Shown piece after piece: positions 17,312 through 26,364 of a DNA stretch of 64,000 nt. The stretch comes from Rhodococcus tukisamuensis NBRC 100609 (GTDB lineage Bacteria; Actinomycetota; Actinomycetes; Mycobacteriales; Mycobacteriaceae), in contig NZ_BCXG01000005.1 of the NCBI RefSeq assembly GCF_001894985.1, forward strand, positions 186,001 through 250,000, read 5' to 3'. A program made the position numbers and the translations under genes. The notes under the pieces were generated by a model that had not been told where the DNA came from, searched no databases, and saw only the letters and a list, made by a program, of their open reading frames with translations. How positions within the stretch are numbered: the stretch's first letter is position 1; each line of letters begins with the position of its first letter.

Positions 17312-17812
17312 TCAGCCCGCGGACGAGACCGGCACCACCAGCGACTGCCCGGCGTGCACTCCCGACCCCTCGAGCGCGTTCAGCTCCACGATGCGCTCCA
17401 CCACCTGATCGACCCGGGCCTGCGGCGCCACCCGGGCCGCCAGCTGCCCCAGCGACTCCCCGCCGCGCACCTGCACCACCGCCGTCGCGCCGGGCACCGT
17501 CGGGTTCGACCGCAACTGAGCGAGTCCGAACAGGCCTAACGCCACCAGCGCCGAACACAGCAGCCCGGCCAGCATCGTCGGGAACTCGACCTGCGTGCGA
17601 GCCCGACCGTGCGGCGCCCGCGACCGCGGCACCCGAGCGCGTTCGTAGCTCACGAAGCCTGCGGGCCGGTGCCGCGAGTCCGATCGCCGGCTGCCGCGCT
17701 CCACCCCGACGCGGGCCGACGGCCGAACGACCCGGCGTCCCTGAGGCATTCCCTGCCCGGGAACCGTGTACCGCTCGGGAAACGCCGCGCTGCTGTCCAC
17801 CGTCACGCTCAT
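17312..17812 (-). CDS. SOS-linked LysM membrane protein (Rv2719c-like division inhibitor)
   Basis: A 166-residue protein with a basic, disordered N-terminus, a transmembrane helix at about 78-98 (MLAGLLCSALVALGLFGLAQL) and a C-terminal extracytoplasmic LysM domain (VQVRGGESLGQLAARV onward, about 112-160). It is divergent from lexA, as M. tuberculosis Rv2719c is, and that protein is a DNA-damage-induced cell-wall hydrolase/division inhibitor comparable to B. subtilis YneA. A LexA box at 17872-17887 lies upstream of this start. Confidence 0.88.
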   Translation of the reverse strand: MSVTVDSSAAFPERYTVPGQGMPQGRRVVRPSARVGVERGSRRSDSRHRPAGFVSYERARVPRSRAPHGRARTQVEFPTMLAGLLCSALVALGLFGLAQLRSNPTVPGATAVVQVRGGESLGQLAARVAPQARVDQVVERIVELNALEGSGVHAGQSLVVPVSSAG

Positions 17813-17871
17813 CAGAACCTCCGCCAGGTAGGCCGATCGGGCTCGACCGAAGTTATCGATCAGGCGTTCGA

Positions 17872-17887
17872 GAGAACGCTTGTTCGA
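17872..17887 (-). promoter_or_regulatory. LexA (SOS) box for the LysM division gene
   Basis: On the minus strand the sequence reads TCGAACAAGCGTTCTC, matching the actinobacterial box TCGAAC-N4-GTTCGA at 10 of 12 defined bases. It lies 60 bases upstream of the LysM gene. Confidence 0.75.
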
Positions 17888-17934
17888 TTTCTACCACGAC
17901 ACATCGACAATGTCGCGAATTGACAGCAAACATG

Positions 17935-17950
17935 TCGAACAAATGTTTGG
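17935..17950 (+). promoter_or_regulatory. LexA (SOS) box for lexA
   Basis: TCGAACAAATGTTTGG matches TCGAAC-N4-GTTCGA with the left half perfect. It lies about 170 bases upstream of the lexA start, so the lexA leader is long. Autoregulation is expected. Confidence 0.75.
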
Positions 17951-18122
17951 AAACCGCAGGAAAACGGGCTAGATTCGATCCAGACGACACGCAAGTCGAC
18001 AACAGCCGGCCACACCGACCACCAAGCACCGCAGCGCAATCCAGTTCGGCCGGCAGTCCAGTTCCACCAGCAGTCGAGATCCACCAGCACGCACCCGACC
18101 CGGCTACTCAGGAGGCCCACCC

Positions 18123-18845
18123 ATGAAGCAAAAAAGCTCCAACGACGGCTCGGCGGTCGCCGGCGCCGGCCGCACGGCGGGGCTCACCGACCGACAGCGC
18201 CGGGTCCTCGAGGTGATCCGGGCATCCGTCAGCGAACGCGGGTACCCGCCGAGCATCCGCGAGATCGGCGACGCCGTCGGCCTCACCTCCACCTCTTCGG
18301 TGGCGCACCAGCTGCGCACCCTGGAGAAGAAGGGTTACCTGCGGCGCGACCCGAATCGCCCGCGGGCGGTCGACGTGCGCGGCCTGGACGACGGCGTCGC
18401 CGCCTCGGACACCGAGGCCGGCTTCGAGAACGCCGCGCAGGGCGGCGAGGGCGCCGAGGCTGTCATGCCGAAGCCGACCTTCGTCCCGGTCCTGGGCCGG
18501 ATCGCCGCCGGTGGGCCGATCCTCGCGGAGGAGGCCATCGAGGACGTGTTCCCGCTGCCGCGTGAGCTGGTCGGCCAGGGTTCGCTTTTCCTGCTCAAGG
18601 TGGTCGGCGAGTCGATGCGCGACGCCGCCATCTGCGACGGGGACTGGGTGGTGGTGCGGCAGCAGAGCGTCGCCGACAACGGCGACATCGTCGCGGCGAT
18701 GCTGGACGGCGAGGCCACCGTCAAGACGTTCAAGCGGACCAAGGGCGAGGTGTGGCTGATGCCACACAACCCGCTGTTCGAACCCATCCCCGGCAACGAC
18801 GCCGCGATTCTCGGCAAGGTCGTCACGGTGATCCGCAAGCTCTGA
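18123..18845 (+). CDS. lexA: LexA, SOS repressor
   Basis: A 240-residue LexA. The winged helix spans about 21-85 ([16 protein letters not shown] ... [14 protein letters not shown]). The self-cleavage bond is Ala129-Gly130 (RIAAGGP), and the catalytic dyad is Ser164 (VGESM) and Lys201 (ATVKTF). An acidic linker of about 30 residues between the domains is longer than in E. coli, as usual in actinobacteria. The ATG is preceded by an AGGAGG-like site. RecA filaments trigger its autocleavage, releasing recA, the LysM gene and others in this window. Confidence 0.98.
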   Translation: MKQKSSNDGSAVAGAGRTAGLTDRQRRVLEVIRASVSERGYPPSIREIGDAVGLTSTSSVAHQLRTLEKKGYLRRDPNRPRAVDVRGLDDGVAASDTEAGFENAAQGGEGAEAVMPKPTFVPVLGRIAAGGPILAEEAIEDVFPLPRELVGQGSLFLLKVVGESMRDAAICDGDWVVVRQQSVADNGDIVAAMLDGEATVKTFKRTKGEVWLMPHNPLFEPIPGNDAAILGKVVTVIRKL

Positions 18846-18869
18846 CGGTAGCCCGGTACCCAGACATGA

Positions 18870-18903
18870 CGAGGGCCGCGACGGATGTCCGTCGCGGCCC
18901 TCG
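18870..18903. terminator. 16-bp perfect hairpin after lexA
   Basis: Arms 18870-18885 and 18888-18903 are perfectly complementary; the apex closes in a tight four-base loop. It lies between lexA and the convergent acyl-CoA dehydrogenase gene. Confidence 0.85.
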
Positions 18904-18920
18904 GTTGTCTCAGTCGACGG

Positions 18921-20063
18921 TCAGAGGTTCAGGCCCCGCCCGATGATCTCCTTCATGATCTCGGTGGTGCCGCCGTAGATGGTCTGTACCCGGGAGTCCA
19001 TGTACGCCTTGGCGATCGGGTACTCCCGCATGTAGCCGTAGCCGCCGTGCAACTGCAGGCAGCGGTCGATCAGCTTGACCTGCGCCTCGGTGGTCCACCA
19101 CTTGGCCATCGCGGCCTCCTGGACGGTCAGCTTCCCGGCGTTGAGCTGCTCGATGAACTTGTCCACCAGGATCCGGACCGCGGTGGTCTCGGTGGCGAGC
19201 TCGGCGAGCACGAACCGGGTGTTCTGGAAGCTGCCGATCGACTTGCCGAAGGCCTTGCGGTCGCGGCAGTACTGGATCGTCATGTCCAGGCAGGACTCCA
19301 TCGCGGCGGCCGCCACGACGGCGATCGACAGCCGCTCCTGCGGCAGGTTCTGCATCAGGTAGATGAAGCCCATGCCCTCCTCGCCGAGGAGGTTCGCGGC
19401 CGGCACCCGGACGTCGGCGAAACTCAGCTCGGCGGTGTCCTGCGCCTTGAGCCCGATCTTGTCGAGGTTGCGGCCCCGCTCGAAGCCCGCCATGCCGCGC
19501 TCGACGACGAGCAGCGAGAAGCCCTGCGCGCCCTTGTCGGGGTCGGTGCAGGCCACCACGACCACCAGGTCGGCGTTGATGCCGTTGGTGATGAAGGTCT
19601 TGGAACCGTTGAGCACCCAGTCGTCGCCGTCGCGGACGGCGCGGGTCTTGATGTTCTGCAGGTCGCTGCCGGTGCCGGGCTCGGTCATCGCGATCGCGGT
19701 GATGATCTCGCCGGAGCAGAAGCCGGGCAGCCAGCGCCGCTTCTGCTCCTCGTTCGCGAGCTTGACCAGGTAGGGCGCCACGACGTCGTTGTGGAGCATG
19801 AAGCCGACGCCGCTGAAGCCGCCGCGGGTGGTCTCCTCGGTGATGATCGCGTTGTAGCGGAAGTCCTCGACTCCGCCGCCGCCGTACTCCTCGGGCACCG
19901 CCATGCCGAGGAAGCCCTGCTCCCCCGCCTTCTTCCAGACCTCACGGTCGACGATGTTCTGCTCCTCCCACCGGTCGTGGTGGGGAGCGACTTCCTGCGC
20001 GAGGAACTTCTGGTAGGACTCGCGGAAAAGTTCGTGCTCAGGCTCGAAAAGCGTGCGTTCCAT
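18921..20063 (-). CDS. Acyl-CoA dehydrogenase (LCAD-like FadE)
   Basis: A 380-residue flavoprotein that makes the alpha-beta double bond of acyl-CoA thioesters. FAD/substrate motifs AMTEPGTGSDL (125-135) and TFITNG (156-161) are present. The usual C-terminal catalytic site reads YGGTTEI: the YEGT glutamate of MCAD-type enzymes is a glycine. A glutamate at 243 in LPQERL occupies the position of the catalytic base in long-chain and isovaleryl-CoA dehydrogenases. So the enzyme is probably active and LCAD-type rather than dead. The start at 20063 avoids a 16-codon non-conserved extension. It is monocistronic. Confidence 0.92.
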   Translation of the reverse strand: MERTLFEPEHELFRESYQKFLAQEVAPHHDRWEEQNIVDREVWKKAGEQGFLGMAVPEEYGGGGVEDFRYNAIITEETTRGGFSGVGFMLHNDVVAPYLVKLANEEQKRRWLPGFCSGEIITAIAMTEPGTGSDLQNIKTRAVRDGDDWVLNGSKTFITNGINADLVVVVACTDPDKGAQGFSLLVVERGMAGFERGRNLDKIGLKAQDTAELSFADVRVPAANLLGEEGMGFIYLMQNLPQERLSIAVVAAAAMESCLDMTIQYCRDRKAFGKSIGSFQNTRFVLAELATETTAVRILVDKFIEQLNAGKLTVQEAAMAKWWTTEAQVKLIDRCLQLHGGYGYMREYPIAKAYMDSRVQTIYGGTTEIMKEIIGRGLNL

Positions 20064-20190
20064 CAAGGCTCCTGTGTGATCGGGCTTACCTGGCTGCCAG
20101 GGTAGGCCCACCCCCGCGAACCGGTCGATGACCCGAACGATCGGGAAATGTGACCTGGGGAGTCCGCCGACGCGTGCCCGCCCATGCCGG

Positions 20191-23100
20191 TCAGGCGTGG
20201 CGGGCGGCTTCCTGGGCGAGCTGCACGCGAGAACTCAGGCCGAGCTTGGCGAAGACATGAGTGAGATGGCTCTGCACGGTGCGCGGCGAGACGAACAGCC
20301 GCCCGGCGATCTCCTTGTTGCCGAGCCCGGTGCTGACCAGGCGGACGATGTCGCGCTCGGTTGGCGTCAGTGACGCCCAGCCGCTCGCCGGCCGCTTGCG
20401 CGGGCCGTGGCCGCGCTGCGCGTAGGCGATCGCCTCGTCGGTGGACAGCGCCGCGCCCTCGGCCCAAGCGCTGTCACATTCATGGTCGCCCATGGCGTTT
20501 CGCAACTTCGCCACCGAGGACTCGTATCCGGCCTGGTGAACCTTGAACCGGACCACGCCCGTTCGCTGCCGGACCGCCTCGGCGGCGCCGAACAGCCGCG
20601 CGGCTTCGCGGCGACGGCCGTCGGCGTCGGCGTCGGCGGCGGCGGCCGCCAGTTCGGCGAGGCATTCGAGGATGCCGGGGACGGTCAGGTGCGCCCGGAG
20701 GTCGGCCGCGCAGGCGAGTGCGGTGTGCGCGTCACGGTCGGCCTGTTCCCGCTCGTCGGCGGCGATCGCGATCCGGGCGCGCACGGTCAGCGCTATCACC
20801 AGGTGCCAGCCGGTCGCCACCGAGACGGCATCGTCGGCCCAGCGGCGGGCCGTGGCGAGATCGCCGGTCGCCAGCGCGACCTCGGTCCCGTTGAAGGCGC
20901 GCTGCGCCGCCGCGAACGAGGGTTCGAAACTCATGAACCGCCAGGCGCACTCGCTGGCCTCGCGCGCTGCCGCGACGTCGCCGGCAGCCAGCGCCGCGAG
21001 CGCCACCGCCGAATGGCCCAGCGCCAGGAAGAACCCGCCGTTCTCGGTGGCCGCCGAGAGAGCGGCATCGGCCGCCGCCCCAGCCGCACCGATCTCTCCC
21101 TGGTGGGCGAGTGCTGCAGACAGGCCTTGGCAGCTTCCTGGCAGGAGGAAGATGTCGTGAGCCGCCTCGACGTCGGCGACCACCTCGCGAGTCTGCGCGA
21201 CCGCTCCGGACACATCGCCCTGGATCAGCCGTGCCCACCCGAGGCACAGCCGGCATTCCTGCGAGGCGGGATGGTCACCGATCGCCTCGGCGAGGTCGCG
21301 GCCTTCCTCGGCGGCCGCGCGCGCCGAGATCGGATCACCGACGAACATGGCGCTCACCGCCTTCCGGGTGAGAACCTGGCTCAGCCTCCACCGATCATCC
21401 AACGACCGGGCAAGGTCGATCGCTTCGGTGAAGTAGCGCTGGGCCCGCTCGGCGTCGTAGCCGTAGCTCGCGACGTAGGAGCACGCGGCCAGCGCCCGGG
21501 CGAGCAGGGCCGGGTCGCCGAGATCACGGGCGATCGCCAGCGCGCTACGCGCCTGATCCATGCCGGCTGCGACATCCACCCAGATGTCAAGCGCCGCCTT
21601 GTCTGCGAGTGCTCGCGCCCGCGCGGCGGCCGGCACCGCAATATCGCACGGGTCGTCGCCGGTGAGGACGGAGCCGAACCAGGCTCGCCCCTCCTGTATG
21701 CGTCCCCGTGAGAGCCACAACGGCTGGAGCGAGGACGCCAGCGCCAACGCGCGCTCGGTTTCGGAGTTCTCTCGGCTCCACGCGAATGCAGCCCGGAGGT
21801 TGTCGATCTCGGTCTCGGCCTGCTCGACACGCCGCTCATGGTCGGCGCTGCCAGGAGCGTCCAGCAGCGCGGCCGTCGCCGTGTAGTGGTCGCGGTGGCG
21901 CGCCCGGACGGCATCGGCCTCGCCGGATTCGCGGAGCTTCTCCAGTGCGTACTGACGCACCGTCTCGAGCAGGCGAAACCGAGTGCCGCGGCGACGATCG
22001 TCGGCCACCACCAGGGACTTGTCGACAAGCATGGTGAGCCGATCGAGGACCTCGTAGTGCTCGGCGTCGTCACCGCAGACGAACAGCGCGGCATCGAGGT
22101 CGAATCCGCCCAGGAACACCGCCAGTCGCCCGAACAGCACCCGTTCGGGCTCCGGCAGCAGCGCATGCGACCAGTCCACCGAGGCGCGCAACGTCTGCTG
22201 ACGTCGCACGGCGGTGCGGGCGCCGCCGGTCAGCAGCCGGAAACGGTCGTGCAGGCCCTCGGCGATCTCGTCCGGCGACAGCGCCCGCACACGTGCTGCC
22301 GCGAGTTCGATCGCCAGCGGCAGGCCGTCGAGGCGCCGGCAGATCTCGCGCACCGTCGCGGCATTGTCGTCGGCGACGCGGAACTCCGGCCGCACCCGGC
22401 GGGCGCGGTCGGTGAACAATGCGACCGCCTCGTCGTCGAGCGACAACGAGGGCACCCGCCAGCTCACCTCGCCGGCCACCCCGATCGGCTCGCGGCTGGT
22501 CGCGAGCACCGTCAGTTCCGGGCAGGCGCCGAGCAGGGCGACGACCAACGCCGCGCACGCGTCGAGCAGATGCTCGCAGTTGTCGAGCACCACCAGGGTT
22601 CGAGCGTCGGCGATGAAGCGGGTCAGGGTGTCCGTCGTGGACCGGCCCGGCTGGTCGGGCAGCCCCAGCGCACGGGCCATGGCGCCCGGCACCCCGCCGG
22701 GGTCGGTCAGTGGCGCCAGATCGACGCACCACACCCCGCCGTCGAAATCGCCGGCCACTTCCGCCGCGACCCGCAACGCAAGGCGGGTCTTGCCGACTCC
22801 TCCCGCACCGGTGAGTGTCATCAGCCGGTTGTGCGCAAGGATCTCGCGCACGTCGCTCATCTCGACTGAGCGGCCGACGAAGCTCGTCAGCTGCACCGGG
22901 AGGTGTGGGGCGCCTCGCTCGCTGAGCGTGCGCAGTGGCGGGAAGTCGGCCCGCAGGTCGGGGTGGCACAGCTGCAGGACCCGCTCAGGACGCGGTAGAT
23001 CGCGCAGCGGATGTGTGCCCAGGCCGGTCAGCGACGCACCGTTCGGGAGCTGATCGGTGACCACCGCCTCGGTCGCGCCCGACAACACGGTCTGGCCACC

Positions 23101-23466
23101 GTGCGCCAGATCGCGCAGGCGTGCCGCCCGATTGACGGTGGGGCCGATGTAGTTTCCCTCGTCACGCAGCTGTACCTCGCCGGTGTGTACGCCGATACGC
23201 AGTGCGATCGGCGCCAAGGGTGCCCGCTGGATGTCCAGTGCACACGCCACGGCGTCGCTGGCCCGGGTGAAGGCGGCCACGAAACTGTCTCCTTCGCCCT
23301 GTTCGACCGGGCGCGCACCGCCGTGCGCGGTGACCAACTCCGAGACCGTGCGGTCGAGCAGTGCGACGGCGTCCGTCATGTCGTCGGGCCGGGATTCCCA
23401 CAACCGTGTCGAACCCTCGACGTCGGCGAGGAGCAGTGTCACCGTTCCGGTCGGCAGCTCGCTCAT
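20191..23466 (-). CDS. Giant LuxR-family regulator: cyclase homology domain, NB-ARC ATPase, helical repeats, LuxR HTH
   Basis: About 1091 residues. The N-terminal class III nucleotidyl-cyclase homology domain keeps both metal aspartates (Asp15, Asp60) and the Asn112/Arg116 motif VNRAAR, while the substrate-specifying Lys-Asp pair is Gln56-Asn105, as in M. tuberculosis Rv0386. Next come an NB-ARC/AAA ATPase (Walker A GAGGVGKT at 220-227), an alpha-helical TPR-like region of about 500 residues, and a C-terminal LuxR HTH (LTPTERDIVRLVSTGLGNKEIA). The ATG at 23466 was chosen over an in-frame GTG at 23487 because it aligns these residues with Rv0386. It is divergent from the P450 gene, its likely target. 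The ligand is unknown. Confidence 0.9.
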   Translation of the reverse strand: MSELPTGTVTLLLADVEGSTRLWESRPDDMTDAVALLDRTVSELVTAHGGARPVEQGEGDSFVAAFTRASDAVACALDIQRAPLAPIALRIGVHTGEVQLRDEGNYIGPTVNRAARLRDLAHGGQTVLSGATEAVVTDQLPNGASLTGLGTHPLRDLPRPERVLQLCHPDLRADFPPLRTLSERGAPHLPVQLTSFVGRSVEMSDVREILAHNRLMTLTGAGGVGKTRLALRVAAEVAGDFDGGVWCVDLAPLTDPGGVPGAMARALGLPDQPGRSTTDTLTRFIADARTLVVLDNCEHLLDACAALVVALLGACPELTVLATSREPIGVAGEVSWRVPSLSLDDEAVALFTDRARRVRPEFRVADDNAATVREICRRLDGLPLAIELAAARVRALSPDEIAEGLHDRFRLLTGGARTAVRRQQTLRASVDWSHALLPEPERVLFGRLAVFLGGFDLDAALFVCGDDAEHYEVLDRLTMLVDKSLVVADDRRRGTRFRLLETVRQYALEKLRESGEADAVRARHRDHYTATAALLDAPGSADHERRVEQAETEIDNLRAAFAWSRENSETERALALASSLQPLWLSRGRIQEGRAWFGSVLTGDDPCDIAVPAAARARALADKAALDIWVDVAAGMDQARSALAIARDLGDPALLARALAACSYVASYGYDAERAQRYFTEAIDLARSLDDRWRLSQVLTRKAVSAMFVGDPISARAAAEEGRDLAEAIGDHPASQECRLCLGWARLIQGDVSGAVAQTREVVADVEAAHDIFLLPGSCQGLSAALAHQGEIGAAGAAADAALSAATENGGFFLALGHSAVALAALAAGDVAAAREASECAWRFMSFEPSFAAAQRAFNGTEVALATGDLATARRWADDAVSVATGWHLVIALTVRARIAIAADEREQADRDAHTALACAADLRAHLTVPGILECLAELAAAAADADADGRRREAARLFGAAEAVRQRTGVVRFKVHQAGYESSVAKLRNAMGDHECDSAWAEGAALSTDEAIAYAQRGHGPRKRPASGWASLTPTERDIVRLVSTGLGNKEIAGRLFVSPRTVQSHLTHVFAKLGLSSRVQLAQEAARHA

Positions 23467-23698
23467 GTCCAATTCGCTCCAGTCCACCGTGACGAGGCCG
23501 CCCCGGGGTCGCTCCTACTCATCGTAGGCAGTGCGCCGTGATGCACATCACAGAACATCGGCGAGATCGCGCATCACACCCGCACCCGCGACGCCGAGCC
23601 ATGCGGCCCCGCACCGGGCTTTTACGCCTTCCGGCCGATGGTCCGTCGCCGGTGCCGAGGGATATTCGAATCGGCACCGATCCGAGGAGGCCATCGCA
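23467..23698. promoter_or_regulatory. Divergent control region of the LuxR regulator and the P450
   Basis: It holds the starts for both directions and the P450 ribosome site GAGGAGG (23684-23690). No palindrome clear enough to call an operator was found. Confidence 0.4.
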
Positions 23699-24970
23699 AT
23701 GACCGTCGACACGCACAGTCCGAGCATCTTCGATGTGGCACTGCCGACCATCGCCTGTCAAGACGCCCCAAACCCCGACGAAGCTCACCGCCTCATCGGG
23801 CAGGCACTCGCGCAGGCACCGATCGCACTGGGCCCCTACGGGCCCGAGGTGCTCGCGTACGACCTGGTGCGCACCGTATTGCGTGATGCCAGATTCGCCA
23901 TGCCGAAGGGGGTCGCGCTGCAGGTACAGGGCATGACCAACGGCCCCGTCTGGGACAGGGTCACCAAGACGATCGTGAGCCTCGACGGTGCCGAACACCA
24001 GCGGCTGCGCCGGCTGGTGTCGAAGGCGTTCACCCCCGCCAGGGTTGCGCGGCTGCACGGCCTGATCGTCGAGATCATCACCGAACTGGTCGATCCGGTC
24101 ACCGATGTCGGCAGCTGCGACATCGTCGCCGACATCGCCAGGCCGTACCCGATTCCGATCATCTGCGCGCTGCTCGGGGCACCCCGTGAGGACTGGCCGT
24201 TGTTCTCCAGCTGGGCCTCCGACATCAGCAAGGCATTCGGAGTGGACGTCGCCACCGACGCGCCCGCCATCGTGCGGGCCTGGGATGCCCTCGACGCCTA
24301 CGTCGAGGACATGATCGCCGACCGGCGCCGGTCGCTCAGCGACGACCTGATCTCCGATCTCATCCGCGCCGAAGCCGACGGCGGCCGCCTGACTCATGAC
24401 GAGCTGGTCAGCCTCGCGGCCATCCTGCTCAACGCCGGCACCGACACCACACGCAACCAGTTGGCCGCCGCGGTGCAGGCGCTCTGCGAGCACCCCGACC
24501 AGTGGGCACTGCTCGCCGAGCATCCCGAACTCGCCCCCACGGCGGTCGAGGAACTCATGCGCTACTCGCCGGCCATCTTCACCACGTTGCGCGTGGCGGT
24601 CGAAGACGTCGAGCTCGCCGGGATCCGCATCCCGGCCGGCGCTTTCGTCATCGCCAACACCGCCGCCGCCAACCGCGATCCGGCGGTCTACGACGAACCC
24701 GACCGCCTCGACATCACCCGGCAGGGACCGCCGCCGATGCTGACCTTCGGCGGCGGCGTGCACTACTGCCTCGGATCGCACCTGGCCAGACTCGAACTCG
24801 CCGAGGCGCTGCGGGTCCTCACCCATGCGATGACCAACCCGCGCCGCACCGGACCCGCCCCCTGGAAACCCATCCTCGGACTCACCGGGCCGACCACGCT
24901 GCCCATCGAGTTCGACGCCACGCCGGGCGGCTACCGGCGCATCCTGGCCAGCCAACGCATCAGCGGGTAG
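23699..24970 (+). CDS. Cytochrome P450
   Basis: A 423-residue bacterial P450. The heme-ligand loop FGGGVHYCLGSHLAR contains Cys357; the I-helix oxygen-activation motif AGTDTT is at 246-251; the K-helix ExxR is Glu285-Arg288. The ATG at 23699 follows a strong GAGGAGG; the upstream in-frame extension is not P450-like. The soluble class fits partners such as ferredoxin, but none lies adjacent; the ferredoxin/FprB protein at 37735 is 13 kb away. It is probably controlled by the divergent cyclase/NB-ARC/LuxR protein. Its 3' end overlaps the convergent permease gene by 40 bases. The substrate is not predictable. Confidence 0.95.
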   Translation: MTVDTHSPSIFDVALPTIACQDAPNPDEAHRLIGQALAQAPIALGPYGPEVLAYDLVRTVLRDARFAMPKGVALQVQGMTNGPVWDRVTKTIVSLDGAEHQRLRRLVSKAFTPARVARLHGLIVEIITELVDPVTDVGSCDIVADIARPYPIPIICALLGAPREDWPLFSSWASDISKAFGVDVATDAPAIVRAWDALDAYVEDMIADRRRSLSDDLISDLIRAEADGGRLTHDELVSLAAILLNAGTDTTRNQLAAAVQALCEHPDQWALLAEHPELAPTAVEELMRYSPAIFTTLRVAVEDVELAGIRIPAGAFVIANTAAANRDPAVYDEPDRLDITRQGPPPMLTFGGGVHYCLGSHLARLELAEALRVLTHAMTNPRRTGPAPWKPILGLTGPTTLPIEFDATPGGYRRILASQRISG

Positions 24971-26229
24971 CCGACCAGGATGCCCACCGAACCCCAGGCG
25001 ATGCCGCCGAGTTCGACGGAACCGAGGCGCAGGGTGAGGTCACCGATGCCGGCCACCAGCGCGGCCGCGACCACGGTCAGGTTCACCGGGTCGGTGAAGT
25101 CCACCTTGGCCTCCATCCAGATCCGCACGCCGAGAATGCCGATCAGGCCGTACAGCACCAGGGTCGCGCCGCCGATCACGCCGTCCGGCACCGTGAACAC
25201 CAGTGCGCCGAACTTCGGCGAGAACGCCAGCACCACCGCGGTCGCGGCGGCCACCCAGTAGGCGGCCGTCGAGTAGACGCGCGTTGCCGCCATCACGCCG
25301 ATGTTCTCCGCGTAGGTGGTGGTGCCGGAGCCACCGCCGGCACCGGCGAGGGTGGTCGCGAGCCCGTCGGCGATCAACGCGTTGCCGGCCATGTCATCGA
25401 GGTTGCGGCCGGCCATCGCTGCCACCGCCTTCACGTGGCCGACGTTCTCGGCGATCAGCACGATCACCACGGGCAACGCCAGCGCGATGACCGACCAGTC
25501 GAACGACGGCCCGCGCAGGTGTGGCACCCCGATCCAGGCGGCCTCCCGCAGCGCGTCGACGCGCTCGTCCGCGAGACCGCCGGTGACCCAGGCGAACACC
25601 CACCCGACCACCACGCCGACGAGGATGCCGAGCCGGCCCAGCAGGCCCGGTCCGACCGCGGTGACCACCAGGATGGCCAGCAGCGTGACGACGGCGATCA
25701 GCGGCTGCGCCTCGAACGAGCCGACGGCGGCGGGTGCGAGGTTCAGGCCGATCAGGGCCACCACGGCGCCGGTGACCACCGGCGGCATCACGGCGTCCAG
25801 GACGCGGGGGCCCGCGAGTTTGACCACCAGGCCCACGGCCATCAGCACCAGGCCCACGGACAATACCGCGCCGAGCTGCGCGGCCTGGCCGTACCCCGCG
25901 GAGGCGGTCAGCGGCGCGATGAACGCGAACGACGACCCCAGGTAGCTCGGCACCCGGCCCCGGGTGATCAGCAGGAACAGCGCCGTGCCGATGCCGGAGA
26001 ACAGCAGCGTCGTGGTGACCGGGAAGCCGGTGATCGTCGGGACCAGCAGCGTGGCGCCGAACATCGCGATCACATGCTGCATGCCGATGCCCATGGTGCG
26101 CGGCCAGGTCAGCCGCTCGTGGGGGGCCACCACCTCGCCGACGGTGATGTTCTTGCCGTCGCCGTGCAGTTGCCACCCGAATCCGGCCGGGCCGCGTGTC
26201 GTGTCGTCCGCTTGCTTCGTCACGGGCAA
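24931..26229 (-). CDS. NCS2 uracil/xanthine permease
   Basis: A 432-residue transporter with 12-14 hydrophobic helices and NCS2 signatures: QHVIAMFGATLLVPTITG near 51-68, the substrate-site glutamate region LIAENVGHV near 260, and GGGSGTTTYAENIGV near 298-312. These fit UraA-type uracil:proton symporters, with uric acid or xanthine as alternatives. It sits in the cytoplasmic membrane. It is divergent from the FMN-protein gene at 26365 across 135 bases and overlaps the P450 end. Confidence 0.9.
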   Translation of the reverse strand: MPVTKQADDTTRGPAGFGWQLHGDGKNITVGEVVAPHERLTWPRTMGIGMQHVIAMFGATLLVPTITGFPVTTTLLFSGIGTALFLLITRGRVPSYLGSSFAFIAPLTASAGYGQAAQLGAVLSVGLVLMAVGLVVKLAGPRVLDAVMPPVVTGAVVALIGLNLAPAAVGSFEAQPLIAVVTLLAILVVTAVGPGLLGRLGILVGVVVGWVFAWVTGGLADERVDALREAAWIGVPHLRGPSFDWSVIALALPVVIVLIAENVGHVKAVAAMAGRNLDDMAGNALIADGLATTLAGAGGGSGTTTYAENIGVMAATRVYSTAAYWVAAATAVVLAFSPKFGALVFTVPDGVIGGATLVLYGLIGILGVRIWMEAKVDFTDPVNLTVVAAALVAGIGDLTLRLGSVELGGIAWGSVGILVGYPLMRWLARMRR

Positions 26230-26364
26230 ATACTAGGCCGGTTGGCCGGGTCCGGTCGGCCGCGCCGCCCCGTCGGAGATGTGCTGCGCCTGGCGACGGG
26301 ACCGGGCTACGGTTACGCCGACGTTCCGCCCACCGGCCGGCTGGCCCCAAGGACTAGGAGCCCC

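Noticed and set aside
18921-20063. Inactive acyl-CoA dehydrogenase because of YGGT
   Set aside because: A glutamate in LPQERL matches the alternative catalytic base of LCAD-type enzymes.
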